The notes under the pieces: model-generated
Databases searched by the model: none
What the model saw: the letters and a program-made list of their open reading frames with translations, nothing else
What the model was told of the DNA's origin: nothing
In this document: in pieces, positions 1 to 8,351 of the stretch
How the letters are laid out: each line of letters starts with the position of its first letter
Position numbering within the stretch: the first letter of the stretch is position 1
Source: Myxococcota bacterium
Lineage (GTDB): Bacteria; Myxococcota_A; UBA9160; PR03
Length of the DNA: 31,032 nt
Assembly: GCA_030066475.1 (NCBI GenBank)
Contig: JASJBO010000107.1
Coordinates: forward strand, 1-31,032
Reading direction: 5' to 3'
Program-made: the position numbers and the translations under genes

Positions 1-1119
<1,119 letters not shown>

Positions 1120-1123
<4 letters not shown>

Positions 1124-1566
1124 GGCACCGGTCGCCTGGCGACCAACAGCGTGACCTCCTGGGTCATCACCACCTCGCCGCTCGGGTTCGTCACGGTGTC
1201 GCGCAGCCGCACGATCCCGCGGTCGGGCTGCGAGCGCGAGGGGCGCGCCTCGATGCACTCGGTGTCATAGGCCAGCACGTCGCCGGGCCGCGCGGGGCTC
1301 GGGAAGCGCACGACGTCCTTGCCGAGCATGGCCAGCACGGCGATGCGCGCCTCGTGGTCGAAGAACAGCCGGGTGCAGATCGCGAACAGGTGCAGCGACG
1401 AGGCCGTGAGCCCGCCGTACAGCGACTCGCGCGCGGCGTCCTCGTCGACGTGGAATGGCTGCGGATCCCAGCGGCTCGCGAACGAGACCACCTCGTCGCG
1501 GCCGAGCGACCAGGTGCCGACGCGGCTGCGCCAGCCCACGGACAGGTCTTCGAACCAGGTCGTCAC
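1120..1566 (-). CDS. MaoC-like hotdog-fold dehydratase/hydratase
   Basis: The protein has 148 residues starting VTTWFEDLSVG. It is a single hotdog-fold domain of the MaoC/R-specific enoyl-CoA hydratase type. The hydratase motif is visible as SRWDPQPFHVD, giving the expected Asp34 and His39 pair. Members act on the double bond of enoyl-CoA or similar thioesters in the cytoplasm; the substrate here is unknown. A longer in-frame ATG lies upstream at 1629, but the GTG at 1566 forms a GTGA overlap with the preceding gene and starts exactly where family similarity begins, so it is preferred. The 3' end overlaps the DUF2332 gene in the same way. Confidence 0.85.
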
Positions 1567-2345
1567 GCGGGCGCCGCCAGCTCGACGGGGAAGCGGCGCA
1601 CGCGCCGCAGCCGGCGCAGCCCCGCCCACCAGCCGCGCGGCAGCCGGTTGCAGTAGTCCACGAAGCCGGGGAGCGTCGCGAAGGTGCGCTCGGCGGCCGC
1701 GAACACCGGGTCGGCGCGCAGCGTCTGCTCCCGACGCACCGGCGGCGGGGCGGCGCGGTCGGCGCGGTAACGCCGCACGTAGTCGAGCAGGCGCGCGTGG
1801 TAGTCGGGGTCCTCGACGATCGCGCCGATCGTGGCGTGGCGCGGATGCGTGCCCGCCACCATCGCGGCGACCTGCCGTTCGAGCTCGTCGAGGCCGTCGG
1901 GGAACATCTCGAGCAGCTGAAGATCGTACACGGGATTCAGATGCACCACCTGCATCACGTGGCCGATGATGGTGTCGCGGTCCGACAGGAACCCGGTCGG
2001 GTCGATCATCGACACGGGGTCGTCGAGCACGCGCAGCAGCTGGTGGAAGCCGAACGAGATGCCCTGCTGCGCGTAGTAGTCACGCGCGGCGGGCTCGATC
2101 ACGAAGCGCAGCATGTCGAGACCGCCGAACACGATCTGGGCCGGGTCGGGCTGCTCGGACACGTAGCCGCGCTCCGCCAGCGTGGCGAGCCGGCGCCGCA
2201 CCTCGCGCCGGTCGGCGTACAGGCGCAGCGTGCGCGCCAGCCGCGCGCCCTTGCCGGCCAGCGCGCGAGGTCCACCCAGCGCCTGCGCGACGAGCCGCCG
2301 CGCGGGCGCGGTCTTGCGCAGAACGGGGTCCGCGGCCGCGCTCAC
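1563..2345 (-). CDS. conserved-looking hypothetical protein, mostly helical
   Basis: This gene encodes 260 residues from a GTG at 2345 (VSAAADPVLRKTAPARR) that overlaps the lnt stop in a GTGA junction. I do not recognise the family with confidence. The N-terminal 60 residues are rich in Arg and Leu, and the middle contains GISFGFHQLLRVLDDP, a stretch rich in His and Asp (DTIIGHVMQVVHLNPVYD) and PRHATIGAIVEDPDYH, a spacing that could bind a metal. No signal peptide or membrane segment is evident. Ubiquinone-biosynthesis-like or MpaB-like helical oxygenases came to mind but are not supported by a clear motif. Overlaps on both sides mark it as a true member of the operon. Confidence 0.75.
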   Translation of the reverse strand: MSAAADPVLRKTAPARRLVAQALGGPRALAGKGARLARTLRLYADRREVRRRLATLAERGYVSEQPDPAQIVFGGLDMLRFVIEPAARDYYAQQGISFGFHQLLRVLDDPVSMIDPTGFLSDRDTIIGHVMQVVHLNPVYDLQLLEMFPDGLDELERQVAAMVAGTHPRHATIGAIVEDPDYHARLLDYVRRYRADRAAPPPVRREQTLRADPVFAAAERTFATLPGFVDYCNRLPRGWWAGLRRLRRVRRFPVELAAPA

Positions 2346-3874
2346 GCGCGCGAGCGTAGCGTGGGACGCGCACCCGCCGCGACGAGAGCGAGCGACGCCA
2401 CCGCGCACCCCCTCGCAAACCAGTCGCCCCATTCCGCGTAGAGCCCGGGCAGGCGCACCGGCCGCACGTCGCGCACCAGCACGCCGCGCGCGCCGAGCCC
2501 GAGCTGCGCCGCGACCTGCCCGCGCGCGTCGACGAAGGCGCTGACCCCGGTCGTGGTGCTGCGCACCAGCGGCACGCCGAACTGCGCCGCCTGCGCGGCG
2601 GCCAGCATCAGGTGCTGCCACGGCTCCGCCGTCGGACCGAACCAGCCGTCGTAGGTGAGGTTCACCAGCAGGTCGGCGCCGTCCGCGACGGCGCGCCGCA
2701 CGGCCGCCGGCAGGATCGCCTCGTAGCAGATCAGGAAGACGAAGCGGGCGCGCGCCGTCGCGTAGATCGGCCGCTCGTGCCCCGCCGCCAGCCGGCCGGG
2801 CCCCTGGAGGCGGCGCAGCACCGGGAAGACGCCCTCGAACGGCACGAACTCGCCGAAGGGCAGCAGCACGTTCTTGTCGTAGCGCGGAGCGACGGCACCG
2901 CTGGCGTCGATCCGGAACGCCGAGTTGAACTGCACGCGCCGGCCGTCGGCCGCCGTGCCCGCGGCCCCGCCGCCGGCCCACACCTCCACGCCGCGCTCGC
3001 GCGCGAAGCGCGGCACGGCCTGGTTCCAGCGGTGCGACGGCGTCCAGACCAGCGCGCGCTCGGGCCAGACGAACACCTCGATGTCGGGATCGCGCGCCAG
3101 GGCGTCGGCGGACAGCGCGAGCAGATCGCCCGAGACGCGCTCGGGGTGGTCGCGGCGCTCCGCGCGGCGCGTGGCCGGATCCGGATCGGGCTGCACGACG
3201 GCGACGCGCAGCGGGGAGGTGGCGGCCTCCGCCCGTTCGATCGCCGCCAGACGCTGCTGCGACCCCGCGAACGCTCCGGCCGCCAGGAGTGCCGCGACTG
3301 CCGCGTTCCCCCCCGTCGCCCGCAGTGACGCGCGCGCGCCAACGGCCTCCAGCGCCTGACACACCACCGCGTTGATCAGGATCACGCCGAAGCTCACGCC
3401 GGCGATGCCGGTCAGCGCGCTCACCAGGAACACGTCGGGGTGCCGATACCAGGCCACGCCCTGCTGGTAGGGAAAGAGCTGCGGGAAGAAGGACTCGCAC
3501 GCGGTGAACCAGGCCGCCGCCCCGAGCGGCCACAGCGCCCCGCAGGCGCGGCGCAGCGGCGCCAGGCCGAGCGCGAAGACCCCCGCGTACAGCCCGGTCG
3601 CCGCCGCGAACAGCAGCCAGACCGCGACCGCCGCCGGGCGCGGCAGGTTCGAGAAGACGCCCACCGTGTGGACGATCCACGCGAAGATCGCCGCCTGGGC
3701 CGAGAAGCCGACGAGCCAGCCGGCCGCGAACGCGCGCCGCCCGCGCAGCCGCGCGAGCACCAGGAGGGCCGGCACCCACGAGACGAGGTGCAGCGCGACC
3801 CACTCGAGCGGCGGCGCGATGCACGCCTGCACGGCGCCGGAGAGCACCAGCGCGGTGATCGCGAGCAGGCGCAA
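2342..3874 (-). CDS. lnt: apolipoprotein N-acyltransferase
   Basis: Lnt transfers the third acyl chain to the N-terminal cysteine of lipoproteins in the inner membrane, with its active site facing the periplasm. The 510-residue product has an N-terminal membrane half (about residues 1-205, six or more hydrophobic segments) followed by a nitrilase-like domain. The expected Glu-Lys-Cys triad is seen as Glu272 in VWPERAL, Lys334 in RYDKNVLLPFGEF and Cys383 in FLICYEAILP, with DGWFGPTAEPWQ downstream. The start is a TTG at 3874, 4 nt after the preceding hydrolase stop; no better start precedes it. Length matches the Escherichia coli enzyme. Its presence supports an organism with outer-membrane lipoproteins. 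Confidence 0.93.
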   Translation of the reverse strand: MRLLAITALVLSGAVQACIAPPLEWVALHLVSWVPALLVLARLRGRRAFAAGWLVGFSAQAAIFAWIVHTVGVFSNLPRPAAVAVWLLFAAATGLYAGVFALGLAPLRRACGALWPLGAAAWFTACESFFPQLFPYQQGVAWYRHPDVFLVSALTGIAGVSFGVILINAVVCQALEAVGARASLRATGGNAAVAALLAAGAFAGSQQRLAAIERAEAATSPLRVAVVQPDPDPATRRAERRDHPERVSGDLLALSADALARDPDIEVFVWPERALVWTPSHRWNQAVPRFARERGVEVWAGGGAAGTAADGRRVQFNSAFRIDASGAVAPRYDKNVLLPFGEFVPFEGVFPVLRRLQGPGRLAAGHERPIYATARARFVFLICYEAILPAAVRRAVADGADLLVNLTYDGWFGPTAEPWQHLMLAAAQAAQFGVPLVRSTTTGVSAFVDARGQVAAQLGLGARGVLVRDVRPVRLPGLYAEWGDWFARGCAVASLALVAAGARPTLRSRA

Positions 3875-3878
3875 CCGC

Positions 3879-4685
3879 TCAGTCCGCGCCGAGCGCGCCG
3901 AGGAAGCGCAGCAGCTCCGCGTTGAAGCGCTCGCCGGCCTCGAGGTTCACGACGTGTCCGGCCCCCTCGATCACGACCAGCTCGGCGTGCGGCAGCGCGC
4001 GCGCCAGCGAGCGCGAGGCGCGCAGCGAGATGCCGTCGCCGCTGCCCACCACCACCAGCGCCGGCACATCGATCCGCGCCAGCGCGTGCGCCATCTCGGC
4101 TGCGGTGGGCTGGCGCGCCAGCAGCTCGCGCAGCGTGTGGGCCAGCGCGTGCGGCGCGTGCTCGAGGAAGCCGGCGCGCACCAGGCGGGCGGTGTTGCGG
4201 TCGAAGCCCGACTCGGGGCCCCAGGCGTAGACGCTGCCCGCCGCCTCGAGACCGTCGCGCTCGATGGCGTCGGCGAACTCGTGGATCCAGCCGTCCTGGC
4301 GCCCCTCCCGCGCGCCGGGCGGGAAGGCCGCCAGCACCAGCGCGCGCACGCGCTCGGGGTGCGCCAGCGCGAAGCGCAGCGCAATGCCCGCACCCATCGA
4401 GAGGCCGCCCACGACCGCGCGCTGCGCTCCCGCGTGGTCGAGCGCGCGGCCCAGGTCGGCGACGAACCGCTCCGGCGCGTAGGCGGCCGCGTCGCGCGGC
4501 GCCCCGCTGCGCGCGTGCCCGCGCACGTCGAGCAGGGCCGTCCGATGCGTCGGGCGCAGCGCGCGCGCCTGCGGGCGGAAGTTGCGCGCGCTGCCGCCGA
4601 AGCCGTGGACCAGCGCCACCCACGCCCCCTCGCCGTCGAGCTCGAGGTGGAGCTCGGGATCGCCCGGGACGCGCTCGACCTGCAT
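3879..4685 (-). CDS. alpha/beta hydrolase
   Basis: The product is a 268-residue alpha/beta-hydrolase-fold protein. The oxyanion segment is LVHGFGGSARNF (about residues 25-36), followed by the strand-4 motif LLDVRGHARSG and the nucleophile elbow VGGLSMGAG with Ser96. The distal part has VVVGSGDGISL, which may carry the acid, and VIEGAGHVVNLE with the catalytic His. This pattern is shared by 3-oxoadipate enol-lactonase-like and MenH-like esterases; the substrate cannot be told. No signal peptide is visible, so it is cytoplasmic. It starts at an ATG 13 nt after the YdjC-type gene and ends 4 nt before lnt, inside the six-gene run. Confidence 0.88.
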   Translation of the reverse strand: MQVERVPGDPELHLELDGEGAWVALVHGFGGSARNFRPQARALRPTHRTALLDVRGHARSGAPRDAAAYAPERFVADLGRALDHAGAQRAVVGGLSMGAGIALRFALAHPERVRALVLAAFPPGAREGRQDGWIHEFADAIERDGLEAAGSVYAWGPESGFDRNTARLVRAGFLEHAPHALAHTLRELLARQPTAAEMAHALARIDVPALVVVGSGDGISLRASRSLARALPHAELVVIEGAGHVVNLEAGERFNAELLRFLGALGAD

Positions 4686-4698
4686 CGCGGCGCGGGGC

Positions 4699-5589
4699 TC
4701 AGGCGCCGCCGCGCACCAGGTCGCGCAGCGGCCGCATGCCGACCGTCCGGATGCCCTCGGCCTCGAGCGCGTCGCGCCCGGCGTCGCCGCTGTAGAAGCA
4801 GTGCTCGAACGAGCGGGCGTGGGCGCTGTCGGGCGTCACCGCGTCCAGCTCCTCGCCGCCCTGCGCCGGGTGGATGATCAGGTAGCTCACGCCTTCGGGC
4901 AGCGCGGCGAGCCGGGCGCGGTTGTGCGCCTCCCCGCCGCCCGGCTCGAAGCCCAGCGAGTTGGGATCGAGCCCGTCCAGCACCGGGAGCCCGGCGGCCT
5001 CGAAGGCGTCGCAGATCGCCTGGAACAGCCGCTCGCCGCCCGGCAGCCCCGCCGCGCGCAGCTGCTCGGGGTCGGGGCGCACCACCAGCGCCGGCAGCCG
5101 GTAGTCCTGCGCCAGCTTCAGGTAGGTCTCGACGAAGGGCGGGAAGAACGCCGTCCCCATGTGCGCGTCGAGGTGCGTCACGTCGACGCCGGCCGCCAGC
5201 GCCGCCTCGATCTGGGCGCGCAGCTCGATCTCGACCTCTCCGGGGCGGGCGCGCTGCGCCACCTCGACGCTGGTGCGCGGCAGGTACCCCTGCGCGTCGA
5301 GCAGCGAGGGCACCGCATCGCGCCCGGCCACCGGTCCCCAGCGGTAGTGCGGCCACTCGGCGTTGAGCGTCAGGTGCACGCCCAGATCGAGCGCGGGGTT
5401 CGCGCGCGCCCGCTCGGCGGCCTCGGCGAACCAGGGACACGGCACCATGATCGAGCCGCAGGTCACGACGCCGGACTCGAGGGTGGCGAAGGCGCCCTGG
5501 TTGGCGGCGTGACACATCCCGATGTCGTCGGCGTGGACGACCGCCACGCGCTCCCCTGCCGAGAACCCGAGCTGCTCTGCCAGCGTCAT
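4699..5589 (-). CDS. YdjC/ChbG-type carbohydrate deacetylase
   Basis: The 296-residue product belongs to the YdjC/ChbG family, metal-dependent deacetylases that remove N-acetyl groups from sugars such as chitobiose or polyprenyl-linked glycans. The metal-site signature is visible: VVHADDIGMCHAAN (Asp21, Asp22), LGVHLTLNAEW (His72) and VTHLDAHMGTAF (His139, His143). The ATG at 5589 follows an AGGAGG ribosome site about 8 nt upstream, and a TATGCT -10-like hexamer (5615-5620, minus strand) lies just before that. It is the first gene of the minus-strand run and diverges from the phosphatase gene across 57 bp. Its partnership with lnt suggests cell-envelope metabolism, but that is inference. Confidence 0.88.
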   Translation of the reverse strand: MTLAEQLGFSAGERVAVVHADDIGMCHAANQGAFATLESGVVTCGSIMVPCPWFAEAAERARANPALDLGVHLTLNAEWPHYRWGPVAGRDAVPSLLDAQGYLPRTSVEVAQRARPGEVEIELRAQIEAALAAGVDVTHLDAHMGTAFFPPFVETYLKLAQDYRLPALVVRPDPEQLRAAGLPGGERLFQAICDAFEAAGLPVLDGLDPNSLGFEPGGGEAHNRARLAALPEGVSYLIIHPAQGGEELDAVTPDSAHARSFEHCFYSGDAGRDALEAEGIRTVGMRPLRDLVRGGA

Positions 5590-5614
5590 GGGCGGCGCCT
5601 CCTGCGAGCCCGGG

Positions 5615-5637
5615 AGCATACCCGCGTGTGGTAGCCT
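5615..5637. promoter_or_regulatory. overlapping divergent promoter candidates
   Basis: In the 57-bp gap between the divergent deacetylase and phosphatase genes, a minus-strand -10-like TATGCT (5615-5620) sits about 25 nt before the deacetylase ATG. A plus-strand TAGCCT (5632-5637) sits 9 nt before the phosphatase TTG start, leaving almost no leader. Neither has a clear -35 hexamer. Confidence 0.4.
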
Positions 5638-5646
5638 GCGCGCACC

Positions 5647-6420
5647 TTGGCCCGCGACCTCGCCACGCTCGCCCGCCTCGCCGAGGCCGCGGCCGACCGC
5701 GCCCGGGCCGAGGTCCTGCCCCGCTTCCGCGACGTGGCGGTCGAGACCAAGGCCGACGGGTCGCCCGTCACCGAGGCCGACCGCGCCGCCGAGCGGGCGA
5801 TCCGCGCCGTGCTGCGCGAGGGCGACCCCGAGGCCGGCATCCTCGGCGAGGAGATGGGCGCCGAGGGCGGCCGCGAGGCGGAGGGGCCGCGCTGGGTGAT
5901 CGACCCGATCGACGGCACCATCGCCTTCTCGCGCGGCATCCCGCTGTTCTCGACCCTGATCGCGCTGCTGCACGACGGCGAGCCGGTGCTGGGCCTGATC
6001 GACCTGCCGGCGCTCGACGAGCGCTACGTGGGCTGGCGCGGCGGCGGCTGCCGGCGCAACGGCCAGCCCGTCCACTGCTCCGGCCAGACCGATCTGCGGC
6101 GCGCGCTGGTCGCGCACGGCGACGTGGTCTGCTTCGACTGGGCGGGCGAGCGGGCCGCCTGGGAGCGCATGGCGCGCGAGCTGCGCTTCCTGCGCGGCTA
6201 CACCGACGCCTTCGGCCACGCGCAGGTGCTGCACGGCGGCGTCGACGCGATGGTCGACCTCGACCTCAACCTGTGGGACGCAGCGGCCACGCAGGCGCTG
6301 GTGCCCGAGGCCGGCGGGGCGTGCGTCACGCTCGACTACCCGGCGCGCGGCAAGCACGGCCTGGTGTTCGGCGCGCCCGCCCTCGTCGAGCAGCTCGCCG
6401 AGTTCCTGTCGGGCCCCTGA
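5647..6420 (+). CDS. inositol monophosphatase family phosphatase (HisN/IMPase-like)
   Basis: The 257-residue product has all the motifs of the lithium-sensitive magnesium-dependent phosphatase fold: DGSPVTEAD (37-45), GEE (67-69), WVIDPIDGT (83-91) and the late LWDAAATQALVPEAGG that completes the metal site and active site. Family members hydrolyse inositol-1-phosphate, histidinol phosphate or 3'-phosphoadenosine-5'-phosphate in the cytoplasm. The motifs do not decide between these, though length and the DGSPVTEAD form fit the histidinol-phosphatase/IMPase branch. The start is TTG; an in-frame TAG at 5632 rules out extension upstream. There is no evident Shine-Dalgarno site. It precedes the acyl-CoA dehydrogenase by 104 bp and may have its own near-leaderless promoter. 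Confidence 0.9.
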   Translation: MARDLATLARLAEAAADRARAEVLPRFRDVAVETKADGSPVTEADRAAERAIRAVLREGDPEAGILGEEMGAEGGREAEGPRWVIDPIDGTIAFSRGIPLFSTLIALLHDGEPVLGLIDLPALDERYVGWRGGGCRRNGQPVHCSGQTDLRRALVAHGDVVCFDWAGERAAWERMARELRFLRGYTDAFGHAQVLHGGVDAMVDLDLNLWDAAATQALVPEAGGACVTLDYPARGKHGLVFGAPALVEQLAEFLSGP

Positions 6421-6480
6421 CGGCGCGCGGACGGCGTCCTGGACGCCACTCCCGCGGGGCGCGACGCACATCCGAGCCGC

Positions 6481-6486
6481 TAGAAT
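6481..6486 (+). promoter_or_regulatory. -10-like TAGAAT before the acyl-CoA dehydrogenase gene
   Basis: TAGAAT matches the sigma-70 -10 consensus at five of six positions. It stands out in the GC-rich surroundings, 38 nt before the ATG of the downstream gene and upstream of its GGAGA ribosome site. No convincing -35 hexamer is visible. Confidence 0.4.
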
Positions 6487-6524
6487 CCAACGACCTGGAA
6501 CGAACCCGAGCGGAGACCCCTGCC

Positions 6525-8183
6525 ATGAGCCAGACCCCCGACCTTCCCGGCCTCAGCGACGCTCGCCAGCTGGCCGACGCCGCCGACCAGCTCCTGACCG
6601 GCGCCCTCGACCGCGCCCGCGAGATCACCGAGGGCGGCAAGCGCATCGACGACCACCAGGTGCTCGCGGAGCGCGTCGCCTACGCCGCCACCGAGGGCCG
6701 CGCCGCGCGCGAGCTGGTCGACTACGCCGAGGGCGTGCGCGGCGAGGGCCGCGGCGACGCCTGGCTCGAGGCGATCGCGGCCGCGGGCGTGGCCGAGCTG
6801 GTCGAGAGCCTGCGCAACCGCCTGGCGCCGGCCCTGGACGACCTGGGCATCGGCGAGGACGCGATGGATCGGGCGTTCCCGGCCGAGACGCGCGCCGCGC
6901 TGCGGCGCACCGGCCACGAGGGCGTGCTGCGCGCGATCGGGCGCCACGTGGCCGAAGTGCGCGGCCGCATCGAGTACCCGCTCGACGAGACCCTCGAGCA
7001 GGTGCGCGACTCGGTCGCCGAGTTCGCGCAGGCCGAGGTGGCGCCGCACGCCGAGTCGATCCACCGCAACGACGAGCTGATCCCGGAGTCCTTCATCTCG
7101 AAGATGGCCGAGCTCGGCTACTTCGGGCTCTCGGTGCCCGAGGAGTACGGCGGCTTCGAGATGGGCAACCTCGCGATGATCCTGACCACCGAGGAGCTGT
7201 CGCGCGCGAGCCTGGCGGCCGCCGGCTCGCTGATCACGCGCCCCGAGATCCTGACCAAGGCGCTGCTGGCCGGCGGCACCGAGGAGCAGAAGCAGACCTG
7301 GCTGCCGCGCATCGCCTCGGGCGAGCTGATGGTGGGCATCTCGGTGACCGAGCCCGACATCGGCAGCGACGTGGCCGGCGTCAAGTGCCGCGCCGAGCGC
7401 GCCAACGTCGACGGGCGCGACGGCTGGGTGATCAACGGGCCCAAGTCGTGGTGCACCTTCGCTGGCCGCGCCAACGTGCTCTCGCTGCTGGCGCGCACCG
7501 ACCCCGACGTCTCCAGGGGCGCCAAGGGCCTGTCGCTGCTGATCGTCGAGAAGGACCCCTTCACGGGCCACAGCTTCGAGATGAAGCAGCCCGGCGGCGG
7601 GCGCATGGAGGGCAAGGCCGACGCCACGCCCGGCTACCGCGGCATGCACTCGTACACGCTCCAGCTCGAGAACTACTTCGTCCCCGCCGAGAACCTGGTG
7701 GGCGGCGAGGACGGCATGAACCGCGGCTTCTACCTCCAGATGGGCGGTTTCACCGCCGGCCGGCTCCAGACCGGCGGGCGCGCCTGCGGCCTCGCACAGG
7801 CTGCGCTCGACAAGACCGCCGAGTACGTGGTGGACCGCGTGCAGTTCGCGAAGCCGATCTCGGACTTCCAGCTCACCCAGTACGCCCTGGGCAAGATGGC
7901 GGCGCGCCTGGCCGGCGCCCGCGCCATCACCTACGCCGCGGCGCTCGCCATGGACGACGACCCGCGCGCGGCTGGGCCGCTCGCGGCCCAGTCGAAGCTG
8001 CTCGCCTGCGACATCGCCGTCGAGGTCACCCAGCAGGGCCAGCTGCTGCACGGCGGCTGGGGCTACGCCGAGGAGTACCCGATCAGCCGCTACGCGGTGG
8101 ACGCCCTGGTGCTCCCGATCTTCGAGGGGGTCAAGGCGATCCTCGAGCTGCGGGTGATCGCCCGGTCGCTGCTGGCAAGCTGA
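6525..8183 (+). CDS. mcd: acyl-CoA dehydrogenase, probable methylsuccinyl-CoA dehydrogenase
   Basis: The product is 552 residues, about 160 longer than typical acyl-CoA dehydrogenases, because of an N-terminal helical domain (about 1-145) before the usual fold begins at EYPLDETLEQVRDSVAEFAQ. The flavin/substrate motif is VGISVTEPDIGSDVAG, and the catalytic base is probably Glu534 in PIFEGVKAILELRVIAR. An N-terminal extension and this length are characteristic of (2S)-methylsuccinyl-CoA dehydrogenase, which makes mesaconyl-CoA in the ethylmalonyl-CoA pathway of acetate assimilation. Motifs such as GYRGMHSYTLQLENYFVP fit my memory of that family, but other long acyl-CoA dehydrogenases are possible. 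The ATG follows a GGAGA site. Crotonyl-CoA carboxylase/reductase and ethylmalonyl-CoA mutase genes are not in the window. A copy of the dispersed element begins right after the TGA. Confidence 0.8.
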   Translation: MSQTPDLPGLSDARQLADAADQLLTGALDRAREITEGGKRIDDHQVLAERVAYAATEGRAARELVDYAEGVRGEGRGDAWLEAIAAAGVAELVESLRNRLAPALDDLGIGEDAMDRAFPAETRAALRRTGHEGVLRAIGRHVAEVRGRIEYPLDETLEQVRDSVAEFAQAEVAPHAESIHRNDELIPESFISKMAELGYFGLSVPEEYGGFEMGNLAMILTTEELSRASLAAAGSLITRPEILTKALLAGGTEEQKQTWLPRIASGELMVGISVTEPDIGSDVAGVKCRAERANVDGRDGWVINGPKSWCTFAGRANVLSLLARTDPDVSRGAKGLSLLIVEKDPFTGHSFEMKQPGGGRMEGKADATPGYRGMHSYTLQLENYFVPAENLVGGEDGMNRGFYLQMGGFTAGRLQTGGRACGLAQAALDKTAEYVVDRVQFAKPISDFQLTQYALGKMAARLAGARAITYAAALAMDDDPRAAGPLAAQSKLLACDIAVEVTQQGQLLHGGWGYAEEYPISRYAVDALVLPIFEGVKAILELRVIARSLLAS

Positions 8184-8258
8184 GGGACTTCGCTCGCCTG
8201 CGGCTCGCTGCGCGCGCCCTCTGGGCGCTTGCAGGGAGCTTCGGCCGCAACACCTAGG
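8184..8258 (+). repeat. dispersed 3' element, copy 1 (most divergent)
   Basis: This copy begins at the base after the acyl-CoA dehydrogenase stop codon with GGGACTTCGCTCGCC. It holds the conserved hairpin GCGCCC-TCT-GGGCGC and the following CTTGCAGGGAGCTTC, and ends in CCTAGG (8253-8258). Compared with the other copies it has lost the outer 7-bp stem (GCCGCAACACC instead of GCCGCGCAGACTCC). It lies between two genes on the same strand, unlike the other three. Confidence 0.85.
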
Positions 8259-8276
8259 CCCGGTCTGCGAGCCGAC

Positions 8277-8293
8277 CGCCCCCCGCGGGGGCG
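8277..8293. terminator. GC hairpin after copy 1, possible terminator
   Basis: CGCCCCC (8277-8283), loop CGC and GGGGGCG (8287-8293) form a perfect 7-bp stem between the acyl-CoA dehydrogenase and the cyclase/phosphodiesterase genes. No T-run follows, so it would not be a classical intrinsic terminator. Confidence 0.3.
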
Positions 8294-8331
8294 CAGATCC
8301 GGGGCAGGTCGAGGTCAAGCGCGAGCCTGGT

Positions 8332-8350
8332 TCGGGCCGATAGGGCCCGA
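8332..8350 (+). promoter_or_regulatory. hairpin at the start site of the GGDEF-EAL gene
   Basis: TCGGGCC (8332-8338), loop GATAG and GGCCCGA (8344-8350) form a perfect 7-bp inverted repeat that ends one base before the ATG at 8352. It contains a TAGGGC hexamer. On a leadered transcript it would hide the start region; if the message is leaderless, it is instead a DNA dyad over the -10 region. Confidence 0.4.
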
Positions 8351-8351
8351 G

